Source of the DNA: an uncultured Lachnospiraceae bacterium
GTDB taxonomy: Bacteria; Bacillota; Clostridia; Lachnospirales; Lachnospiraceae
DNA: 14,411 bases
Direction: 5' to 3'
Assembly: GCA_910585205.1 (NCBI GenBank)
Contig: CAJUCC010000034.1
Coordinates: forward strand, 1 to 14,411
The notes under the pieces are model-generated. The model saw only the letters and a program-made list of their open reading frames with translations, had not been told where the DNA came from and ran no database searches. A program made the translations under genes and the position numbers. This document shows positions 1 to 5,571 of the stretch, piece by piece. Position 1 is the stretch's first letter, and every line of letters starts with the position of its first letter.

Positions 1-10
1 CCGGTAACAC

Positions 11-31
11 TGTCGTAGACGAAAAACGACA
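11..31 (+). promoter_or_regulatory. Short inverted repeat upstream of the XRE regulator
   Basis: The arms TGTCGT (11-16) and ACGACA (26-31) are perfect 6-bp complements around a 9-base loop. They are followed by a T-rich stretch (32-40) and a TTGACC box (39-44) that resembles a -35. The element could be an operator for the downstream regulator, which may repress itself, or the terminator of a plus-strand gene to the left of the window. I could not find a convincing -10 at the proper distance from TTGACC, so I do not call a promoter. Confidence 0.3.
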
Positions 32-92
32 TTTTTATTTGACCGAAGGTAAAAAACAGACAAAAAAGTAACTATTTTTCAGAGGTATTGCT

Positions 93-833
93 ATGCTGTC
101 AAAACAGGAAATTGTAACAAATTTTATACTGAACGTAGAAAAAGAACGAGTACGCTGTAATCTGACACAGGCACAAATGGCAAAGAAACTGGACATGTCC
201 CTCTCAGGTTACAAGAAAATGATCTCCGGCGTTACCAGCAAAATTGACTTGTATACTGCATATCTGCTGCAGAAAATAACAGGAAAATGGATTTTTGAAC
301 TGATCGAAGACTTTGAAGAAGACACTGAAATGATATTGAAGCTGAAAGAAATGTCGCAAAGTCAGAAAAACTTTATCAAAGGAATCATAGATTTTGAAGT
401 TTCTTTTTCTGCGCCGCACGAATCCAGAGAAGATTTTATTACTGTTTTTGTCCCCACCGGAAATATGGAAGACGGTATGATCTATGATTCTTCTCATTTT
501 TATAAAGTCAACGCCGGCTCTTACCGTCAGAAATTCGGAGACGATCTCTATTGTGGTATTCAGGTGACATCCGATCATCTGCATCCCGTATACAATCTCG
601 GCGACATTCTTCTGATCTGCCGCAAAGGAATCCGGGAAGGCGATACGGGCATCTTTCTCAACAAAGAAACTGGGCGCGCTTATATCCGCAAACTACACAC
701 ACGGGCCTCATGGATACTGGAACCGATCAACGGGTTCGGAAAACCCATTGTCATTGACACACAGGATGAAGCCAATACACAGAAATGGATTCGGTTCGGG
801 TATGTTCTGACAAAAATGCGGGAGCGGGACTGA
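93..833 (+). CDS. XRE-family regulator with degenerate S24/LexA-like domain
   Basis: This is a 246-aa predicted DNA-binding repressor. The N-terminal helix-turn-helix spans about residues 15-70 (LTQAQMAKKLDMSLSGYKKM at 24-43). The C-terminal part, about residues 115-240, has the LexA/phage-repressor S24 shape: VTSDHLHPVYNLGD at 158-171 lines up with the usual V-x-G-D-S-M-x-P...GD segment, and YIRKL at 197-201 with the VKRL segment. In that alignment the nucleophilic Ser is His162 and the general-base Lys is Arg199, 37 residues apart, the same spacing as LexA Ser119 and Lys156. The protein is therefore probably a regulator that does not cleave itself and uses the domain for dimerisation or sensing. 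An AGAGG ribosome site (81-85) seven bases before the ATG supports the start. It is alone on this strand and convergent with fakA. Its target is unknown; it may be a former prophage repressor now in chromosomal use. Confidence 0.85.
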   Translation: MLSKQEIVTNFILNVEKERVRCNLTQAQMAKKLDMSLSGYKKMISGVTSKIDLYTAYLLQKITGKWIFELIEDFEEDTEMILKLKEMSQSQKNFIKGIIDFEVSFSAPHESREDFITVFVPTGNMEDGMIYDSSHFYKVNAGSYRQKFGDDLYCGIQVTSDHLHPVYNLGDILLICRKGIREGDTGIFLNKETGRAYIRKLHTRASWILEPINGFGKPIVIDTQDEANTQKWIRFGYVLTKMRERD

Positions 834-846
834 AAACGGAAACTGG

Positions 847-880
847 CAGGAGGGATGCCGGCACGGCCGGCATCATCTGC
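847..880 (+). terminator. Hairpin between convergent XRE gene and fakA
   Basis: A perfect 9-bp stem, GATGCCGGC (854-862) with GCCGGCATC (866-874), closes a 3-base loop. An outer GCAG/CTGC pairing (847-850 with 877-880) extends it. On the plus strand it is followed by the pyrimidine-rich stretch TTTCCCTTTTCC, not a pure T run. The minus-strand exit is less T-rich. It lies between two converging stop codons, so it probably ends transcription from the regulator and perhaps from fakA too. Confidence 0.55.
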
Positions 881-931
881 TTTCCCTTTTCCTCTGCCTG
901 TTATCCGCATTCCCGCATGGTACAGCCCTTT

Positions 932-2599
932 TTACTCCGCCGAAATCAGATAATAATACACCGGCTGACCGCCGCTCTGCAGTTCAATATCCAGATTTGC
1001 GTAACGGCCGGCAATCTTCTCCCGTAATTTCTCCGCATCTTCCGGTTCGATCTCTTCCCCGTAATAAATGCTCAAAAGTTCTGTCTCGTCGTCCGTCATG
1101 GCATCCACCGTCTCCAGAACCGTCCGCTCCATATTGACACCTACGGACACAATTCCCGTGTCATCGATGCCCATATAATCCCCCTGACGGATTTCTCTGC
1201 CGCCCACAGACGTATCTCGCACCGCATAGGTAATCTGTCCGGTCCTGACATGCCGGATTTCTTCCCGCATGGCGCTCTCGTTTTCCGCACAGGGCAGCTC
1301 CGGTACATAGCTGATTACGGCGGTAATGCCCTGCGGCACAGTCTGGGTCGGAATGACAATTACCGTCTGGTCCTCCGCCATATCCCGCGCCTGATTGGCT
1401 GCCATGATAATATTTTTATTGTTCGGCAGAACAAAGACAGTATCCGCGTTCACACGGCGGATCGCACCGAGCACATCTTCCGTACTGGGATTCATCGTCT
1501 GTCCGCCTTCCACGACATAGTCCACGCCCAGTTCACGGAATATCCGGCTTAGGCCGCTCCCTGCGCAGACCGCGACAAAACCCACGTCCTTGCGGGGCGC
1601 CTTCTCCTGTTCCGGCTCCGGCTCCGCGGCCGCCGGCTGCTGAGCGCTGTGAAACAGTTTTTCCTGATGCTCAAGCCGCATATTGTCTATTTTCATATTG
1701 GAAAGCGCACCGTAAGAGAGCGCCTTCTGAATGGCAAGACCGGGATCATTGGTATGTACATGTACCTTAATGACCTCTTCATCCGCCACCATCACGATCG
1801 AATCCCCGATGGATTCCAGGTAATCTTTCAGCGCCTGCTCGTCGGCTTTCTCCACCGGGCGCTCTGTCATAATGATAAATTCCGTACAGTATCCGAAACG
1901 GATTTCCGCCGGTGCATCCGCCGCGGAAACAACCGCCGGAATATGCTCCGCCGGTGCAACCGGTTCAAAGGAAACCTCTTTTCCCAAAAATACATCATAG
2001 GCGCCTTTCAGCACCTCAACAAGTCCCTGTCCGCCGGAATCCACGACCCCCGCCTGTGCCAGTACCGGAAGGATCTCCGGGGTCTGCGCAAGCACATGTT
2101 CCATATGCTCTATGATTTCGCGGAAGAATACTTCCAGGTCCGTCTCGCCCTCCTGACTGAGCGCTTCGGCCTTCTCTGCGCCGCCTCTGGCCACGGTCAG
2201 GATTGTCCCTTCCTTCGGCTTCATAACTGCCTTATAAGCCGTCTCCACTGCCTTGGCAAACGCGTCCGCCAGAATCGGAACCGTCACTTTCTCATGCGCT
2301 TCGATTCCCCTCGTAAATCCGCGAAAAAGCTGTGACAGGATTACACCGGAATTGCCACGTGCCCCCCGCAGAGAACCGGACGCAATCGCCTTTGCCAGTT
2401 CTTTCATATTCGGATCGGCAAGCGCCGACACTTCCCGGGCGGCAGAGAGTATCGTCATCGTCATATTTGTGCCGGTATCGCCGTCAGGCACAGGAAATAC
2501 ATTCAGCTCATTGATCCATTCTTTTTTTGCCTCCAGATTGCGGGCCCCTGCCAGAAACATCTTTGCGACCATCCGGGCGTCTAAATAATTACAGTCCAC
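932..2599 (-). CDS. fakA: Fatty acid kinase catalytic subunit FakA (YloV/DAK2 family)
   Basis: FakA uses ATP to phosphorylate fatty acids held by a FakB (DegV-type) carrier, feeding exogenous acyl chains into phospholipid synthesis in the cytosol. The N-terminal DhaL/Dak2 kinase domain has the Mg-ATP motif DGDTGTNM and the segments GARGNSGVILSQLFRG and VVDSGGQGL. The middle domain keeps FGYCTEF and VHVHTNDPG, matching the Cys and two His reported as a zinc site in staphylococcal FakA. A FakA-type C-terminal domain follows an Ala/Pro/Glu-rich linker. Start choice: an ATG at 2605 lies only two bases after the AGGAGG, while a GTG at 2599 lies eight bases after it. I prefer GTG (555 aa), but the ATG (557 aa) cannot be excluded. 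The gene sits 7-13 bases after yloU, whose stop codon runs into this ribosome site, so the two are probably co-translated. No FakB gene is in the window. Confidence 0.93.
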   Translation of the reverse strand: MDCNYLDARMVAKMFLAGARNLEAKKEWINELNVFPVPDGDTGTNMTMTILSAAREVSALADPNMKELAKAIASGSLRGARGNSGVILSQLFRGFTRGIEAHEKVTVPILADAFAKAVETAYKAVMKPKEGTILTVARGGAEKAEALSQEGETDLEVFFREIIEHMEHVLAQTPEILPVLAQAGVVDSGGQGLVEVLKGAYDVFLGKEVSFEPVAPAEHIPAVVSAADAPAEIRFGYCTEFIIMTERPVEKADEQALKDYLESIGDSIVMVADEEVIKVHVHTNDPGLAIQKALSYGALSNMKIDNMRLEHQEKLFHSAQQPAAAEPEPEQEKAPRKDVGFVAVCAGSGLSRIFRELGVDYVVEGGQTMNPSTEDVLGAIRRVNADTVFVLPNNKNIIMAANQARDMAEDQTVIVIPTQTVPQGITAVISYVPELPCAENESAMREEIRHVRTGQITYAVRDTSVGGREIRQGDYMGIDDTGIVSVGVNMERTVLETVDAMTDDETELLSIYYGEEIEPEDAEKLREKIAGRYANLDIELQSGGQPVYYYLISAE

Positions 2600-2612
2600 A
2601 GTCATTTCCTCC

Positions 2613-2975
2613 TTAATCGATTACGCGAACGCCTTCGACATAAATATTAATCTTTTCAATTTCAAGTCCCGTAAATTCTTCTACTTTATATTTTACGCTG
2701 TCCGTCAGGTTATCGGCTACGGTCAATATGCTGACACCATATGAGACAATCACATGAAAATGAAGCGTGAGCCGGTGGTCCGCTCCGACCGATACGGAAA
2801 TCCCGTGCGTGATACTGTCCTTTTTCAAAAGTTTTACGATGCCGTCCTTCATATTGACAGACGCCATCCCGACAATGCCAAAACATTCCACCGCCACCGA
2901 ACCGGCATACTGCGCGATCACTTCCTTGTCGATGACAACATTTCCCATCCCGGTATTTATTGAAGTTCCTTTCAT
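2613..2975 (-). CDS. yloU: Asp23/Gls24 family protein YloU
   Basis: This 120-aa protein belongs to the Asp23/Gls24 (DUF322) family of small cytoplasmic proteins, some of which are membrane-associated and linked to envelope stress. The order rpmB-yloU-yloV(fakA) is conserved in Firmicutes, and that context supports the assignment. The family pattern is visible: VVIDKEVIAQYAGSVAVECF, a middle segment of alternating hydrophobic residues (LTLHFHVIVSYGVSI) and a C-terminal INIYVEGVRV strand. The reading frame is open upstream to an ATG at 3044, but the ATG at 2975 has a GGAGGAGG ribosome site nine bases upstream, and the extra 23 residues would read through the promoter. The biochemical role is not known. 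It is the first gene of the yloU-fakA operon. Confidence 0.9.
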   Translation of the reverse strand: MKGTSINTGMGNVVIDKEVIAQYAGSVAVECFGIVGMASVNMKDGIVKLLKKDSITHGISVSVGADHRLTLHFHVIVSYGVSILTVADNLTDSVKYKVEEFTGLEIEKINIYVEGVRVID

Positions 2976-3009
2976 GGGGCAAAACCTCCTCCATTTCTTA
3001 CTTTCCATA

Positions 3010-3038
3010 ATTTTAAAATATTTATACTTGCATTTCAA
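3010..3038 (-). promoter_or_regulatory. Sigma-A promoter for yloU-fakA
   Basis: On the minus strand, TTGAAA (3033-3038) and TAAAAT (3010-3015) are separated by exactly 17 bases. Transcription should start near 3003, giving a leader of about 28 bases that carries the yloU ribosome site. The -35 shares base 3033 with the opposing rpmB promoter. Confidence 0.7.
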
Positions 3039-3056
3039 TACCAAATGTGCTAAAAT
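3028..3056 (+). promoter_or_regulatory. Sigma-A promoter for rpmB, extended -10
   Basis: TTGCAT (3028-3033) and TAAAAT (3051-3056) are 17 bases apart. A TG at 3048-3049, one base before the -10, gives the extended form TGCTAAAAT. Transcription should start near 3063, leaving a leader of about 64 bases. A strong promoter suits a ribosomal protein gene. Confidence 0.75.
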
Positions 3057-3126
3057 TTCACTGTTGCGAGTATCAACCCGATCATCGGAATCTTACAATC
3101 AATCATAACGTTTAGGAGGTGCGGAA

Positions 3127-3312
3127 ATGGCAAAGTGTGATGTATGCGGCAAGGGCGTTCATTTTGGAAATAACGTAAGCCATTCTCATAGAAGAACCAA
3201 CCATATGTGGAAGTCCAACATTAAAAGAGTAAAATGTAACGTAAACGGCACAATCAAAAGATTACATGTTTGTACCGGATGCCTGAAATCCAATAAAGTA
3301 GAAAGAGCATAA
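3127..3312 (+). CDS. rpmB: 50S ribosomal protein L28
   Basis: L28 is a structural protein of the large ribosomal subunit. The 61-aa product has the normal length and the family pattern: MAKCDVCGKG at the start, the basic SHSHRRTNHMWKSNIKRV stretch at 18-35, and a C-terminal VCTGC. The Cys pairs 4/7 and 49/52 indicate the zinc-binding (C+) form. The ribosome site TTTAGGAGGT (3111-3120) lies seven bases before the ATG. It is a single-gene transcript with its own promoter and a terminator hairpin that includes its stop codon. It diverges from yloU, the usual Firmicutes arrangement. Confidence 0.97.
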   Translation: MAKCDVCGKGVHFGNNVSHSHRRTNHMWKSNIKRVKCNVNGTIKRLHVCTGCLKSNKVERA

Positions 3313-3334
3313 GGAAACCCCTTATGCTTTTTTC
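3306..3334 (+). terminator. Intrinsic terminator of rpmB, shared with the convergent gene
   Basis: A perfect 9-bp stem, AGCATAAGG (3306-3314) with CCTTATGCT (3320-3328), closes the loop AAACC and runs into six T residues (3328-3333). The rpmB stop codon TAA (3310-3312) is in the left arm. The stop codon of the convergent J-domain gene (3322-3324) is in the right arm. On the minus strand the hairpin is followed by CTCTTTC, a weaker T tract, so it may also act in that direction. Confidence 0.88.
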
Positions 3335-3876
3335 TGTTTTCGTCCCCATCTCACTTCTTCCAGCAAAGTCTCGTACACTTTGTTGATCCTCTGCAGTAAT
3401 TCCGTATCCCCGCACACATTATCGGGGTGAAATATCTTAATCAGATCACGGTATCTCTTTTTCAGCGTCAGCGGATTGCTGACACCACTGAAGAAAAGCC
3501 GGATACCGTCCTCGTCGGCACATACACTGCCATGCCTGTTTCTCCGCTCCTCTTCCAGCAGAATCCGCTCCCGTTCCAGCGCTTTTCTGTCCGAAGCCAG
3601 TTGGGCAAATCCGCCTTTCAGGATTTCCATCTTCTTTTCAAAAAACAGCATGTCCTTTTTGAGCTGCTTTCTCTCTTCCTCAAACCGGCTGCGCAGATGC
3701 GCCGTCTCATTCTCAAGCTGCTCCCGTTCTCTGGCAAGCTGTTGTCGTTCCTGTAACAGCCTGTCCCACTCCGCCTGAAGCTGCTCCCGTTCGCCGCAGG
3801 GCAGCTCCTGCTCCATATCTTTTTTAATTTCGTCTTCTTCCTGTATTTGCAGTGTTTCTTCCATATTATCAATCAT
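3322..3876 (-). CDS. Coiled-coil protein with C-terminal J domain
   Basis: The 184-aa product has an N-terminal region of about 115 residues rich in Glu, Gln, Arg and Leu with heptad character, predicted as a long coiled coil. A short J domain follows at about residues 125-180, with KKRYRDLIKIFHPDN at 139-153. The HPD motif (150-152), which J domains use to stimulate the ATPase of Hsp70/DnaK, is intact. There is no Gly/Phe region, zinc finger or substrate-binding domain of true DnaJ, so it is a class C-like J protein whose coiled coil probably selects a client or location. Its ATG directly follows the TGA of the upstream 46-aa gene. No good ribosome site is visible, so translation probably depends on coupling; Met5 is a possible alternative start. 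It is the last gene of the operon that starts with the Nudix gene. The client is unknown. Confidence 0.82.
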   Translation of the reverse strand: MIDNMEETLQIQEEDEIKKDMEQELPCGEREQLQAEWDRLLQERQQLAREREQLENETAHLRSRFEEERKQLKKDMLFFEKKMEILKGGFAQLASDRKALERERILLEEERRNRHGSVCADEDGIRLFFSGVSNPLTLKKRYRDLIKIFHPDNVCGDTELLQRINKVYETLLEEVRWGRKQKKA

Positions 3877-4017
3877 TCACTCACAGAACAGAGCATAATA
3901 ACCTATCAACGCAAAAATTCCCATCAGGATCAGCCCGGTAAAACGGCTGCCGAGCAAAAGTGTCAGCAGCATCCCGACGGCAATCATGATTGAGGCAAAT
4001 CCTATCAGTCTTTTCAT
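3877..4017 (-). CDS. 46-aa hydrophobic membrane microprotein
   Basis: Translation from the ATG at 4017 gives 46 residues beginning MKRLIGFASIMIAVGMLLTL and ending GYYALFCE. There are two hydrophobic segments, about residues 4-22 and 28-44, split by GSRFTG, which predicts a small two-pass membrane hairpin. A weak GGAAG ribosome site lies eight bases upstream. The stop TGA is immediately followed by the ATG of the J-domain gene, and the frame sits between two same-strand operon genes. I recall similar tiny proteins in Lachnospiraceae, but this rests on memory, not a search. The overlapping 62-codon frame at 3881-4069 gives a Cys/Arg-rich nonsense-like product from a TTG, so I prefer this frame. 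The function is unknown. Its location between ytfJ and a J protein suggests a membrane anchor or adaptor, which is inference. Confidence 0.75.
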   Translation of the reverse strand: MKRLIGFASIMIAVGMLLTLLLGSRFTGLILMGIFALIGYYALFCE

Positions 4018-4095
4018 AGCGATCGCTTCCGCAGCTTCTTATTAACCAGCATATGCACCTGTTCCGCAATGGGTGACTGAAACCCTCCCTTTTTC

Positions 4096-4488
4096 TTATT
4101 CTTTTTCCGCAGGAAAAGCGATCTCCACCGCGTCCTGATCCGCCGGCATATTTTCCTTCGGTGTTGTGAAACGTTCCACCAGATCCGGGATCATATCCAA
4201 TATCTTGGTAACGGTATCCTGATTTTTAATATTGACCAGCTTTGTCTGCCCGTTTTTAATGACCAACACCGCCGACGGTGTCATTTTCCCGCTCATTCCG
4301 CCGACGCTGCCGTTTTTCTTGTCACTTTTGGAGGCTCCCGCGCCTACACCGAATGTCACATCCACTAGCGGCAGGATAATCGTATCGTCAACCTTTGTCA
4401 CTTCTCCCACAACCGTCTTGGTAGACAGCACCATGTCCATTCCCTTGAGCAGAGATTCCACCACGCCCGAAAAATTATTCTCACCCAT
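4096..4488 (-). CDS. ytfJ: Sporulation protein YtfJ (GerW family)
   Basis: This 130-aa product is a GerW/YtfJ family protein. In Bacillus the family member is made in the forespore and is needed for normal germination with some germinants. Visible family traits are MVLSTKTVVGEVTKVDDTII at about 19-38, PLVDVTFGVGAG, a Gly/Ser/Lys loop (SKSDKKNGSVGGMSGKMTP) and AVLVIKNGQTKLVNI, followed by a helical tail. The ribosome site GGAGG lies inside the end of the upstream DUF2953 gene, whose TAA is one base before this ATG, so the two are probably coupled. The pair matches B. subtilis ytfI-ytfJ. Its presence indicates a spore former or a recent descendant of one. Confidence 0.92.
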   Translation of the reverse strand: MGENNFSGVVESLLKGMDMVLSTKTVVGEVTKVDDTIILPLVDVTFGVGAGASKSDKKNGSVGGMSGKMTPSAVLVIKNGQTKLVNIKNQDTVTKILDMIPDLVERFTTPKENMPADQDAVEIAFPAEKE

Positions 4489-4489
4489 G

Positions 4490-5560
4490 TTACAGTTCCT
4501 CCTTCTTCCATATGCGGATCAATCGTTTGATGTCCTTATTAAAATAAAGTATCGCCAGTGCCTTCAGCAGGCAAAAAATGGTGATCTTTCCTTTTATCAC
4601 TGCATTTGCGCAGAAAACCTGCTCCTCAAAATCCGGTCTTATCACAATATCCTTCCCCAGAAAAGGGTACATCATTCCTGCAAAAGCCATCACCTGTCCT
4701 GTCGTAGCCGGATCGGCAAATCCAAAGTGAATGTCGGCTTTGACTTTCCGCGGCCGGAACTTCCGCCATAAATAGTACAGTTCCCTGCGGCAAAGGTCGA
4801 AAGCCCGTTTCAGATCTTCCCGCTGCAAAAAAGCGATATAATACGCGACAGTCTCCCGGCAATGGGCCGCCTTTTCCGCCAGCCGGGCCGGCAATTCCCG
4901 GATTTTGCGCAGCAAATCCGCTAATTTTCGGAAAAACGCCCGAATCTTTTGCACGATACTGCCCGGCCAGTGTTTTTTATGTTCGCCTGCCTCCGGGGTT
5001 TTCCCTTCCGTCAGGCTTGCCTGCGGCGCTTTTCCCGCCGCATCATCTTCCGGCGGCTGTCCTCCCGGCACAGAATCAGACGACTCCGCGCCGACAGCGG
5101 TTGCGGTGTTCGGAGACGCTTTTTGCGGTTCCGGCGCCGTGGCCGTCACCTCCCGGATTAAGGGAGTCGCTTCCGGCAGTTTATCCGCCTTTTTCCCGGC
5201 CCGTTCCTTATTCGCCTGTTTTTGTTTCTTTTTCTTCTGTTTTTTCTGTTTCTTTTCTTTTTTCTGCCGCTTTTCCTGTTTTTCTTTTTCCGCTTTCCGC
5301 AGGTTGTCATAGACGGAAATGCCGCAGATTTTCAATCCGTAATGCAGCGCCCCCTGCCACCTTACGAAACATGTTACGATATGAAACAGCCAGTGTATCC
5401 TGACATCACCTTCCGGTCTTCCTTCCGTCTCCTTCCGGCCTGCCAGGCGATACCGCAGAGGAACAAACAAGACTGACAAAAGCGCTGCAATCAGCAAGAT
5501 CAGGATACAGAGCAGCGTAATTCCGATTCCCTTTCCTATCATTCCCAATAAATCCAGCAT
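4490..5560 (-). CDS. DUF2953 membrane protein (YtfI-like)
   Basis: The 356-aa product starts with a membrane helix (about residues 10-33, GIGITLLCILILLIAALLSV) and a segment typical of DUF2953 (VPLRYRLAG...VRIHWLFHIVTCFVRWQGAL). A highly charged Lys/Gln-rich stretch follows at about 89-125, then an Ala/Pro/Glu-rich disordered linker to about 195. The conserved C-terminal part contains RKVKADIHFGFADPATTGQV and a final hydrophobic segment near ITIFCLLKALAILYF. The frame is open to an ATG at 5644, but the ATG at 5560 follows an AGAGGAG site and begins after the stop of the upstream gene. The spacing of three bases is short. It is the usual partner of YtfJ in Firmicutes. Its biochemical role is not known. 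The linker is much longer and more lysine-rich than the core of the family needs. Confidence 0.87.
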   Translation of the reverse strand: MLDLLGMIGKGIGITLLCILILLIAALLSVLFVPLRYRLAGRKETEGRPEGDVRIHWLFHIVTCFVRWQGALHYGLKICGISVYDNLRKAEKEKQEKRQKKEKKQKKQKKKKQKQANKERAGKKADKLPEATPLIREVTATAPEPQKASPNTATAVGAESSDSVPGGQPPEDDAAGKAPQASLTEGKTPEAGEHKKHWPGSIVQKIRAFFRKLADLLRKIRELPARLAEKAAHCRETVAYYIAFLQREDLKRAFDLCRRELYYLWRKFRPRKVKADIHFGFADPATTGQVMAFAGMMYPFLGKDIVIRPDFEEQVFCANAVIKGKITIFCLLKALAILYFNKDIKRLIRIWKKEEL

Positions 5561-5571
5561 AATCTCCTCTG

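Noticed and set aside
1649..2335. 228-codon plus-strand frame opposite fakA
   Set aside because: It is antisense to a well-supported gene, with no ribosome site or family resemblance.
2976..3044. N-terminal extension of yloU by 23 residues
   Set aside because: It would read through the -10 of the yloU promoter. The ATG at 2975 has a strong GGAGGAGG site, and the family N terminus fits that start.
3881..4069. 62-codon minus-strand frame starting with TTG
   Set aside because: It overlaps the 46-aa membrane protein frame, has a Cys/Arg-rich composition without segments, and its TTG is 14 bases from the nearest ribosome-like site.
5210..5310. T-rich stretch that first looked like a repeat or terminator tract
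   Set aside because: On the minus strand it is continuous coding sequence for the Lys-rich part of the DUF2953 protein, with no stem next to it.
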